Source: Planctomycetota bacterium
GTDB lineage: Bacteria; Planctomycetota; Phycisphaerae; Phycisphaerales; UBA1924
NCBI GenBank assembly: GCA_017303555.1
Contig: JAFLCN010000004.1
Span: forward strand, 1-64,000
Length of the DNA stretch: 64,000 nucleotides
Direction: 5' to 3'
In this document: positions 55,920-63,388 of the stretch, piece by piece
How positions within the stretch are numbered: position 1 is the stretch's first letter
Layout: each line of letters starts with the position of its first letter
Position numbers and translations under genes: made by a program
The notes under the pieces: model-generated
Seen by the model: only the letters and a program-made list of their open reading frames with translations
What the model was told of the DNA's origin: nothing
Database searches by the model: none

Positions 55920-57233
55920 TTACTCCCAGCGCGTCACGTGCCAGTTCTTCTTGCCGCGGCGAAGCGCGATGACCGAGCCGTGGAGCAAATCAGAAGCTTT
56001 GAGCTTGTGTTCCGCGCCGGCCTTCTGGCCGTTGACCGAAATCGAGCCGTTCGCGAGAAATTCCTTGGCTTCGCGCTTGGATGCGACCGCCTGGATCTCA
56101 ACCAAAAGGTCCACCAGCGAGGCGCCGTCGCCTTCGAGCCGTGCCTTCGGCAATCGCACAGTCGGCGCGCTCGCAAAGACCTCATCGAGCAGCGAAGCCG
56201 ACAGCCCGGCGATATCGCCTGAAAACAAGGCCTTGCCCGCGCTCTCGGCCTGCTGCATCTCGCTCTCGCCGTGAACGATCCTGGTTGCTTCACGGGCGAG
56301 CGTGCGCTGGGCTTCGCGGGCGCCCGGCTCGGTTTTCACTTTCTCTTCGAGCGCCGCGATCTCATCCTGAGGCAGGAACGTGAACGTCTTCAGGAAACGA
56401 ACGACATCCGCATCCGCCGAGTTGAGCCAGAACTGGTAGTACGCGTACGGACTGGTTCGTTCCTTTGTGAGCCAGATCGCGCCGGTTTCGGTCTTGCCGA
56501 ACTTGCCGCCGTCGGCCTTTGTTACGAGCGGCCAGGTGAATCCGAAGCTCTCGTTTCCGGGTGCGGGAACGATCCGGCGAACCAGATCGCACCCGCCGAC
56601 GATGTTCCCCCACTGATCGCTCCCGCCGAGCTGGAGCGTCACACCCTGTTCCCGGAACAGGTGCAGGTAGTCGTAACTCTGCAGGATCATGTAGCTGAAC
56701 TCGGTGTAACTGATTCCCTGATCGCGGTTGTGCAGGCGATCGCGCACCGAATCCTTCTGGATCATCATGTTGACCGAGAAGTGCTTGCCGATATCGCGCA
56801 GCGCTTCCAGATATCCGAGCTTGCCGAGCCAATCGATGTTGTTCACCATCGTGGCCCTGGTCGGACCGGAACCCGAGAAATCGAGAATGCGATCGAAGAT
56901 CCGTTCGATGCTCGCGACGTTCTTCGCAACCGTCTCCGCTGTCATGAGCTGGCGCTCGGCGCTCTTGCCCGATGGGTCGCCGATCAGCCCTGTGCCGCCG
57001 CCCATCAGCGCAACCGGCGCGTGCCCGGCACGCTGGAAGCGTGCGAGCGCCATGATCGTGACCAGATTCCCGATGGTCAGCGAATCCGCGGTCGGATCAA
57101 ACCCCGCGTAGGCCCGGCGCACCCCGCCGCTCAGGTGCTTCTCGAGCCCCGCTTCATCGGTGCACTGATGCAACTGGCCACGCCAGCGCATCTCGTCCAG
57201 GAACGCCCTCTGTTGTGTCTGTGCCGCGCTCAT
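55920..57233 (-). CDS. tyrS: Tyrosine--tRNA ligase
   Basis: Class I synthetase. 437 residues: AYAGFDPTADSLTIGNLVTI has the tyrosine/ATP-binding DPTADS, but the HIGH tetrapeptide reads TIGN (53-56). KFGKT replaces KMSKS as in many TyrRS. Other matches are SYTEFSYMILQSYDYLHLFR, LQLGGSDQWGNIVGG and a C-terminal S4 RNA-binding domain (SKREAKEFLANGSISVNGQK). It converges on the Gfo/Idh/MocA-like gene with a 12-base gap. Confidence 0.94.
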   Translation of the reverse strand: MSAAQTQQRAFLDEMRWRGQLHQCTDEAGLEKHLSGGVRRAYAGFDPTADSLTIGNLVTIMALARFQRAGHAPVALMGGGTGLIGDPSGKSAERQLMTAETVAKNVASIERIFDRILDFSGSGPTRATMVNNIDWLGKLGYLEALRDIGKHFSVNMMIQKDSVRDRLHNRDQGISYTEFSYMILQSYDYLHLFREQGVTLQLGGSDQWGNIVGGCDLVRRIVPAPGNESFGFTWPLVTKADGGKFGKTETGAIWLTKERTSPYAYYQFWLNSADADVVRFLKTFTFLPQDEIAALEEKVKTEPGAREAQRTLAREATRIVHGESEMQQAESAGKALFSGDIAGLSASLLDEVFASAPTVRLPKARLEGDGASLVDLLVEIQAVASKREAKEFLANGSISVNGQKAGAEHKLKASDLLHGSVIALRRGKKNWHVTRWE

Positions 57234-57269
57234 GCGGGCAGAGAATATGCGCCAGACCAGCCAAACACG

Positions 57270-58226
57270 CTACTTGGAAACTCTCCAGTCCGGCGCTGTC
57301 GCTTTGTCGGCCCAACGCGTCATGTCGTTCATCTCGGTCCAGCCGAGCATCTCCGCGTGTCCGTCCATCGCGCTCGTGACCGCCTTGCCCGCGTACCGGA
57401 GCGAGACGTATCCCGAGTTCTTCTCGATGTACGCGGCAGCCTGCGGGTTCTTCGGATCGACCGGGTTTTCGACGTACGCATCCGCCCAGATCTTCGTCGT
57501 CCATTGGGGAGGCGTGATGCTGAAGTAGCCCTGCAGAATGCCCATCCCGGGCAGCGCCGCCTGTGCATCGCCCCGCGCTGAAGCAAACATCATCAACCTG
57601 CTCGGACGCCGCGGCTCGTCGATCCGCGTGATGAACGGCGTCCCGATCGCTTCGATCGTCTTCTTGCTGAAGGCCCCCGATGCGTCGCTGCCTCCGATGA
57701 ACCGCGTGTTCATTCCCAGCGTCGGATAAAGGCTCACGATGTACGGATACTGCACGCCCATCTGGAGCAACCGCGGCTCGGCATCCCGCAATTCCGAGAG
57801 TATCTTCGGGTTGTCGTAGAGCGAGCCGAGGCTATTCGCGAGATACGGAGCGATCCGCCACGGATACCGCTGCGCCGAGTGCGAGTACAGGCGATTTCCC
57901 TTGTCATCCACGACCACCATCCCGCCGCTCACCATCGCCTCGGTCGGAAAACCGACAATGACCGAGCCGCGGTTGTCGCCCGCGTAGCACGAAACAGCCA
58001 GCATCAGTTGCCTCGCCGCGTTCAACTCGCGAGTCTGTTTCGCCAGCAAACGCGCACGCGACAACGAAGGAGCCATCACCGAAATCAGCACCGCGATGAT
58101 CGCGATGACGATCAGCAACTCGATCATCGTGAACGCGCGATCCCCCAGAATCCGCCTCAGGGGACAAGTCCGGAGTCTGGTGCCCGGATGAGTGTTCGAT
58201 GGGCTGTGCTTGCTCAACGGGGACAT
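57270..58226 (-). CDS. Pseudopilin-like secreted protein, third copy
   Basis: 318 residues. A long basic leader of about 30 residues precedes DRAFTMIELLIVIAIIAVLI, the prepilin cleavage site and helix (Ala before the cut). The body has ASCYAGDNRG-like and SLYPTLGMNTRFIGGSD segments and ends VTSAMDGHAEMLGW, the family C-terminal motif. It follows tyrS on the same strand after 36 bases. A short internal start (at the MIELL-proximal Met) would lack the leader, so the long start is kept. Confidence 0.82.
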   Translation of the reverse strand: MSPLSKHSPSNTHPGTRLRTCPLRRILGDRAFTMIELLIVIAIIAVLISVMAPSLSRARLLAKQTRELNAARQLMLAVSCYAGDNRGSVIVGFPTEAMVSGGMVVVDDKGNRLYSHSAQRYPWRIAPYLANSLGSLYDNPKILSELRDAEPRLLQMGVQYPYIVSLYPTLGMNTRFIGGSDASGAFSKKTIEAIGTPFITRIDEPRRPSRLMMFASARGDAQAALPGMGILQGYFSITPPQWTTKIWADAYVENPVDPKNPQAAAYIEKNSGYVSLRYAGKAVTSAMDGHAEMLGWTEMNDMTRWADKATAPDWRVSK

Positions 58227-58252
58227 TGGTGCTTGATTCGGAAGAAGTACTG

Positions 58253-58269
58253 TTGAGACTCTGTCTCAA
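58253..58269. promoter_or_regulatory. Short inverted repeat in the divergent promoter region
   Basis: TTGAGAC-TCT-GTCTCAA, a 7-bp inverted repeat with a 3-base gap, lies between the pseudopilin gene and the dockerin-type gene (gap 58227-58396). It could be an operator or only chance; no flanking promoter elements are obvious. Confidence 0.3.
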
Positions 58270-58396
58270 TATTTTCCGCATCGAGCTTGCTTTTCAAGCA
58301 TTCCGCGGCTTTATTTCTCGTTAGACCGGAAGAATTGCGTCCCTACGCGAAATACCCGAGTTCGGTCCTAACCCCCGTTCGAGCAAGGAGTTTTGC

Positions 58397-59458
58397 ATGC
58401 AGCTTCGTTCGATCATTGCCGCGGCCGGCCTCGCCGCCCTTGCCTCCGCTTCGTTCGGCCAGATCGTGGTTGCCGAGTACAGCACCCCTTCGATGGATCG
58501 CTGGATGTACCCGTTCAATTTCTCCGCGGGCAGCGAAGGTCGTGCGGCACTCTTTTCGCCCGGCGTGCTGGCGGGTTTCGACGATCGCGATGCCCAAATG
58601 CTCGTCGGCTTCGACACCAACGCAGAGATCACTCCCGGGCTCGGCCGGCTTCGGTACAAAGTTCTGAGCGCCACCCTCAGCGTCTTCATCGAGAACGACC
58701 AGGCGTTCTGGTACGACCCGTCCGCGGACTCGATCGCTTCCAGCCTGCCCTCGACCGATCCCGACTACGTTGCCGATTCGGACCCGGGAAGGCCGATCGA
58801 GGTCTGGGCCTGCGGCTACCGCAACGGCTACACGGCGGAAACTTTCGGCGAGACCGAAGCGTTCGGCGGAGTGCCGATCGTGGCACCCGCGGAAGGTGCT
58901 CGCAACGTCTTTCCCGCACTCCTGGATTACGCCCAGACGCCGACCGATGTGTCACGTCAGGTTCGACTCAAGCAGACCGGCAGCGCGATGGCGCTCGCCC
59001 GGCTCTTTGATGAGAGCAATGCGGAACTCGCGCCGGGCGCCGTTGTGCCCGAAGGGACCGAAGTCCGTTTCAATCTCGCGACTGTCTCCTCGGCAAATTA
59101 CGTCTACCTCCAGCACGCCCTCAATACCGGGCTCGTCCGGCTGATGATCGCCTCGCTCGAAGCCACAACCGGCGGTCCGGGCGGCGGTACGGGGGGCGTG
59201 ACGTATCCCCGCATCTACACGCGCGAGAACGCAGCAGCCGAGATCGGCTACGGCCCGCAACTCTCGCTCGAAATCGCGATCACCTGCGATGCCGATTTCA
59301 ACGGCGACAACTTTGTTGACGACTCCGATTTCGTGTTTTTCGCGGCGTCGTACAACGAGCTGCTCGATGCCCGCTGCGACCTGAACGAAGATACATTCAC
59401 CGACGATGCGGACTTTGTGATCTTCGCAGCGGCGTACGACGCACTGCTCTGCGACTGA
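58397..59458 (+). CDS. Secreted protein with C-terminal dockerin-like calcium repeats
   Basis: 353 residues with a signal peptide (MQLRSIIAAAGLAALASASF). After a strand-rich domain comes a Gly-rich linker (TTGGPGGGTGGVT). Two dockerin-like EF-hand repeats end the protein: ADFNGDNFVDDSDFVFFAAS and CDLNEDTFTDDADFVIFAAA, each with Asp/Asn/Glu at the calcium-binding positions. Two cysteines bracket the pair (C near DADFN and the terminal CD). This is the GC-type dockerin arrangement common in Phycisphaerae, thought to anchor secreted proteins. The ATG has AAGGAG upstream. Confidence 0.85.
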   Translation: MQLRSIIAAAGLAALASASFGQIVVAEYSTPSMDRWMYPFNFSAGSEGRAALFSPGVLAGFDDRDAQMLVGFDTNAEITPGLGRLRYKVLSATLSVFIENDQAFWYDPSADSIASSLPSTDPDYVADSDPGRPIEVWACGYRNGYTAETFGETEAFGGVPIVAPAEGARNVFPALLDYAQTPTDVSRQVRLKQTGSAMALARLFDESNAELAPGAVVPEGTEVRFNLATVSSANYVYLQHALNTGLVRLMIASLEATTGGPGGGTGGVTYPRIYTRENAAAEIGYGPQLSLEIAITCDADFNGDNFVDDSDFVFFAASYNELLDARCDLNEDTFTDDADFVIFAAAYDALLCD

Positions 59459-59485
59459 GATCGTAACGAAAAACCAGAATGCCCC

Positions 59486-59513
59486 GACGCCGGCCCCCGC
59501 GGTCGGCGTTTTC
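59486..59513 (+). terminator. Intrinsic terminator of the dockerin-type gene
   Basis: ACGCCG (59487-59492) pairs with CGGCGT (59504-59509) around an 11-base loop and is followed by TTTTCC. It lies 28 bases after the stop. Confidence 0.7.
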
Positions 59514-59537
59514 CTGTTTGAGGCATATGAGTGGCGA

Positions 59538-60557
59538 CTACAGGCTGCGATTCACGACCGCATCCGCCGCCGCCAGCAGACCGGATTTCGCCGCGGATTG
59601 CTCGATGGAAGCGATCTCCGACTTCGCTTCGCTCACAAGCCGGAGCGCCACCGAGCGGGCGTAATCGAGCGAGCCGGTTTCGACAACGGCGCGACGGAGA
59701 GTGGCCGCGGCGTCCGACGAACGCTCGTGCCCTTCGCAGGCTTCTTCCAGCAGAAGAAGCGATCTGCCGCGGTCTTTGCCGGTCACGTTCGTGAGATGAT
59801 GGATCAGCGGGAGCGTGAGCTTGCCCTTTTCGAGGTCCTTGCCCAGCGTCTTTCCAACAACCTCTTCTTCGCCGGTGAGATCGAGCACATCATCCTGAAT
59901 CTGAAACGCGATTCCCAGCTTGCGACCGTACCCGGCGAGCCTGCCGGCGATTTCGTTCGATGCGCCGCCCCGGGAAGCGCCGAGCTCGCAGGCGGTCGAG
60001 ATCAGCGCGGCGGTTTTTCGCTCCACAATCGCGAAGTAGGTCTTTTCATCGAGCGAGAAATCGTCTCGGTGGTGCAATTGAAGCAGTTCGCCCTGACACA
60101 TCACCATGCTGGCATGACCGACAGCGAGCGCCGCGCGCTGATCCTGCAACTGCGAGCAGAGGTGGTAGCTCGCGGCGATCAATAAATCGCCCAGAATGAC
60201 GGCGGGCTCGTTGCCGCGGAGACGGTTGACGGTCAGGCCCTTGCGACGAGTCTCGGCTTCATCGAGCACATCGTCGTGGACGAGCGTGGCCATGTGAACC
60301 ATCTCGCAGACGGCCCCGATCACCGCGTGCTCGCGCGTCAGTTCGACGCTTGGGTTCACCGCCAAGCCGCAAAGGCCGACCAGGGTCGGCCGGAGCATCT
60401 TTCCGCGATACGCCTCGACGTGCTTGACGAGGACCGCGACCGGCGCGAGGTCGGACTCGAGCTGAGCATCGAAGATGCTGCTCACCCGGCCCAAAAAAGC
60501 GCTGATGACCTCTGTGAGATCGTCCCCGGCGCCGATGGTGTGCAGGATCTGCTGCAT
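59538..60557 (-). CDS. Trans-isoprenyl diphosphate synthase (polyprenyl synthetase)
   Basis: 339 residues. The first Asp-rich motif HDDVLDE and the second QIQDDVLDL (in GIAFQIQDDVLDLTG) are intact, with the FARM region ATLVHDDVLDEAETRRKG. Such enzymes add isopentenyl units to an allylic primer, giving C20-C50 chains for quinones or other lipids. Product length cannot be read from sequence. Located 23 bases after the terminator, convergent with the dockerin-type gene. Confidence 0.93.
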   Translation of the reverse strand: MQQILHTIGAGDDLTEVISAFLGRVSSIFDAQLESDLAPVAVLVKHVEAYRGKMLRPTLVGLCGLAVNPSVELTREHAVIGAVCEMVHMATLVHDDVLDEAETRRKGLTVNRLRGNEPAVILGDLLIAASYHLCSQLQDQRAALAVGHASMVMCQGELLQLHHRDDFSLDEKTYFAIVERKTAALISTACELGASRGGASNEIAGRLAGYGRKLGIAFQIQDDVLDLTGEEEVVGKTLGKDLEKGKLTLPLIHHLTNVTGKDRGRSLLLLEEACEGHERSSDAAATLRRAVVETGSLDYARSVALRLVSEAKSEIASIEQSAAKSGLLAAADAVVNRSL

Positions 60558-60640
60558 TCGCGGTCAACTCTAGGAATCACGGAGTCTGGCCGATGCCGGG
60601 GCGCAGTCAATCGGTATTCGCTGCCGCCCCCTCTGCCGAT

Positions 60641-61471
60641 TCACTTCTCGGCCGAGATGTACGCGATGTAGCAGCGACAAGCCTCGCCCCGGGTTGTCTT
60701 CTTGAAGACACCGTCGCCGCTGCCCCGTCCGTCGTCGCCTTCCCAATAGACCGTGATGTTCTTGAAGCCGGCTTCCGCGAGCAGTTCGCGGATTTCGACG
60801 AGCGACCAGAGCCGCCAGGTGTAGGTAAAGGCCTTTTTCCAGGCCGGGCCCTTCTTGAACTCGAAGTGGATGTGATTGGTCTTGATCCCGGTCAGCGGGT
60901 TGTAGTGGGCCTGATCCCAGACGTAGGTGTACCCGCGCCGGGCCCCTCCGATCCGGCGGCGTTCCTTGATCTCGAGGTACGAGTCCGCCCCGCCGTAGTG
61001 GTCCATGAAGAGAATACCGTCTTTCGCGAGCGACTTCCGAACGGCACGGAAATACTCGATCATCAATTCCCGCGTCTGGAAGATCCAGTAGCTGAAATTC
61101 ATGGCGAGGACGACATCGACGCCAATCGCCGGTCCGGTCGGATTCAGCACGTTCCGCTGCTGAAGCGTGATCCGCTTCTTTTGTTCCGGCGTGAGCTTGG
61201 CGACGTGCCGCTTCGTGCCGTTCGCGAGCGTCGGGCCGTCGAGATCGACTCCGACGGAGGTATTTCCTGCCCGCAGCTTGACCCATTCGCACGCTGTCGC
61301 GGCAGTGCCACAGAAATCTTCGCGGAGCGCCTTCGCCCGCTTTCCTCGGATTTTCTTGTATGTGGTGTCAACGAAATCGAGTTCCGCTTCCGAGCACTGC
61401 ACGGCATTCTCGTACAGGTCGTGCTTGTCGGAATTGGCGCGGGTTCGGACGGGCAGTTTGGTACGGGGCAT
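60641..61471 (-). CDS. Class I SAM-dependent methyltransferase, paralogue B
   Basis: 276 residues. KALREDFCGTAATACEWVKL is the SAM loop; NTSVGVDLDGPTLANG and DVVLAMNFSYWIFQ follow. RAVRKSLAKDGILFMDHYGG and YTWRLWSLVEIRELLAEAGF are shared with the gene at 52975 despite low overall identity. The insertion KERRRIGGARRGYTYVWDQA is specific to this copy. ATG at 61471 with CCACCC-type Shine-Dalgarno region upstream. Substrate unknown. Confidence 0.85.
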   Translation of the reverse strand: MPRTKLPVRTRANSDKHDLYENAVQCSEAELDFVDTTYKKIRGKRAKALREDFCGTAATACEWVKLRAGNTSVGVDLDGPTLANGTKRHVAKLTPEQKKRITLQQRNVLNPTGPAIGVDVVLAMNFSYWIFQTRELMIEYFRAVRKSLAKDGILFMDHYGGADSYLEIKERRRIGGARRGYTYVWDQAHYNPLTGIKTNHIHFEFKKGPAWKKAFTYTWRLWSLVEIRELLAEAGFKNITVYWEGDDGRGSGDGVFKKTTRGEACRCYIAYISAEK

Positions 61472-61518
61472 AAGGGTGGAAGGTACGCAGCCGAAGGTCG
61501 GTTGGGTAGACTCATTCG

Positions 61519-61920
61519 ATGCGTCAACTGCTGGGAGTCTTGTTAATTTTCTGGGCCGGGTTTAGCGCTTGGTTGGCCTATCAATCGGTCTTTGCGGCCG
61601 CGCAGCACCGACTACTTGGCTGGTCGTACATCGAGTATCCTCTCCGAATCGCGTTCGGCGAACAAGCCAAGTCGAGCGATCAAGTGGATCGAATGTGGGG
61701 GGAGGCGATCGAGAACGTTCGTGTATTTGATCCCGGCGTCACAAATAGTCAAATCGGATTGACGCAGTACATCGCCAGTGGGATCGTCGAGTCAGCAAGC
61801 CTTAACTATGAGCGCTTTGCGTGGACTTTCGGTGCAAACTCGCTTCTTTGTCTTATTGCCGGCATCCTCCTTATTCGGGCAGGTCCAATCGCGCGGGCAC
61901 CAATTACCTCCGCCACATGA
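61519..61920 (+). CDS. Small membrane protein, hypothetical
   Basis: 133 residues with a hydrophobic N-terminus (LLGVLLIFWAGFSAWLAYQS) and a C-terminal helix (GANSLLCLIAGILLIRAGPI), and a polar domain between that would face the periplasm. It has no recognised family. Its stop overlaps the ATG of the DNA methyltransferase by four bases (ATGA), so translation is probably coupled. Base composition is somewhat lower in GC than its neighbours. Confidence 0.6.
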   Translation: MRQLLGVLLIFWAGFSAWLAYQSVFAAAQHRLLGWSYIEYPLRIAFGEQAKSSDQVDRMWGEAIENVRVFDPGVTNSQIGLTQYIASGIVESASLNYERFAWTFGANSLLCLIAGILLIRAGPIARAPITSAT

Positions 61921-62657
61921 ATAGAAACGTCGAACATTCCGACTGGCTGTCGTTCACACCGACCCTCTCTCCGCGAAGCATCGATCTTCTGTACGCCGAC
62001 CCGCCCTTCAACACCGGCAAAGCCAAGACGGGCACGCGAGGACATGCCGCGAAATACCAAGACTCCTGGCCCACCACCGCTTCGTACATCGAATGGCTCC
62101 GCGATCGGCTCGCCGCGACACTCCCGGCGCTCAAGCCGACCGCCAACATTCTGCTGCACGTCGACTATCGCACCTCCCACCACGTTCGCCTGCTCCTCGA
62201 CGACCTGCTCGGCCCCGACCGCTTTGTCAATCACCTCATCTGGACCTACGGCCTGGGCGGCTCCTCTCCTCGTTCTTTCGCGCGGAAGCACGATGACATC
62301 CTTTTCTACTGCATCGACCCCAAGAAGTACTATTTCAAGCCGCCCCGCGTGCCCGCGACCAGCCGCAGGATGAAGGGGCAGACCAAGAAAGCGACCGACG
62401 TCATCGATATCCCATCCCTGAACAACATGGCGTCGGAGCGAACCGGCTATCCGACCCAAAAGCCGCTCGCCCTGCTCGAACTCCTGATTGGGGCTTGCTC
62501 GCCTCCGGGCGGGACGGTCCTCGACCCGTGCTGCGGCAGCGGAACCACGCTGGTCGCCGCGGCAAATCTGGGGAGGCGACCAATCGGATGCGATCAATCG
62601 CCAGCCGCGGTCCGAACCGCGAGGCGTCGGCTGGCGTTGAAGCAATCCGGCAAATAG
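61917..62657 (+). CDS. DNA methyltransferase, N4-cytosine/N6-adenine, beta-type order
   Basis: 246 residues. The catalytic motif IV reads LLYADPPFNTG near the N-terminus (DPPF) and the SAM-binding motif I LDPCCGSGTTLVAAANLGRR near the C-terminus. This IV-then-I order is that of the beta class of amino-methyltransferases. WSERTGYPTQKPLALLELLI-like ERTGYPTQKPLALLELLIGA precedes it. There is no restriction endonuclease gene nearby, so it is an orphan that may serve regulation or protection. Translation is coupled to the upstream membrane protein. Confidence 0.9.
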   Translation: MNRNVEHSDWLSFTPTLSPRSIDLLYADPPFNTGKAKTGTRGHAAKYQDSWPTTASYIEWLRDRLAATLPALKPTANILLHVDYRTSHHVRLLLDDLLGPDRFVNHLIWTYGLGGSSPRSFARKHDDILFYCIDPKKYYFKPPRVPATSRRMKGQTKKATDVIDIPSLNNMASERTGYPTQKPLALLELLIGACSPPGGTVLDPCCGSGTTLVAAANLGRRPIGCDQSPAAVRTARRRLALKQSGK

Positions 62658-62736
62658 TCGAGATTCGGGCACGCCTTGAACCGATCGCAACCTGATGTTG
62701 GTCTCCGAAACTTCGACCCGTACCATCCTCCGCGGC

Positions 62737-63360
62737 ATGAGTGACGCCCCCGACACCTCTCCAAATTCGGAACTCCGGACACCATCCGGCCGGCAGGTGG
62801 CCATGTCCGCGCCGGGAGCGGAAATTCACCCGATCCGCAACCCCGTGCTTCGCGCCGTCGCGCACTGGTACGCGAGGCGGATCGTCAACGTCAATGTCAA
62901 CATCATCGCGGCCGGGTTTCTCGCCCTGATCCCGGTTTCGATCTGCGTCCACTTCATCCACTCGACCAGGTTTATCGAGAACGGCAAGGCGATCGCCGCG
63001 ATTACGTTCTTCCTGGACATCATTTTCGATTTCTCGATCTACTTCTTCCTCCACTACCTGGCCAACCACGGCCCGTTCCGCAAGCTGGTGAGCCACAACC
63101 CGGCGTATCGCGGCATGTCGTTCCTGCACGATGCGGGTTTGGTGCAGATGCAGCGGGCGATCCTGAGCCCCATGCTCTACATCATCTGGCTGGTCGTGCA
63201 GCACCAGTTGATCGAGTACACCAGCATCGGCGCCGGGTGGGCGACAGCAATCGGCGGGGTGATCGGTATCGGAAGCTCCCGCATCCTGCACACGATCTGG
63301 ATGATGCTGGAAGAGCGAAGGCACGCGAAGCTGGTTGCGCAGCAGTCGGCTCGCGTGTGA
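62737..63360 (+). CDS. Four-helix membrane protein, hypothetical
   Basis: 207 residues from an ATG at 62737 (an upstream ATG at 62695 would add 14). Hydrophobic helices include VNIIAAGFLALIPVSICVHF, AIAAITFFLDIIFDFSIYFF, QRAILSPMLYIIWLVVQHQL and WATAIGGVIGIGSSRILHTI. The loop LHYLANHGPFRKLVSHNPAY is polar. No family is recognised. It follows the methyltransferase by 79 bases. Confidence 0.7.
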   Translation: MSDAPDTSPNSELRTPSGRQVAMSAPGAEIHPIRNPVLRAVAHWYARRIVNVNVNIIAAGFLALIPVSICVHFIHSTRFIENGKAIAAITFFLDIIFDFSIYFFLHYLANHGPFRKLVSHNPAYRGMSFLHDAGLVQMQRAILSPMLYIIWLVVQHQLIEYTSIGAGWATAIGGVIGIGSSRILHTIWMMLEERRHAKLVAQQSARV

Positions 63361-63388
63361 TTGGGCTGTTATCAGCTACCCTCAGTGC

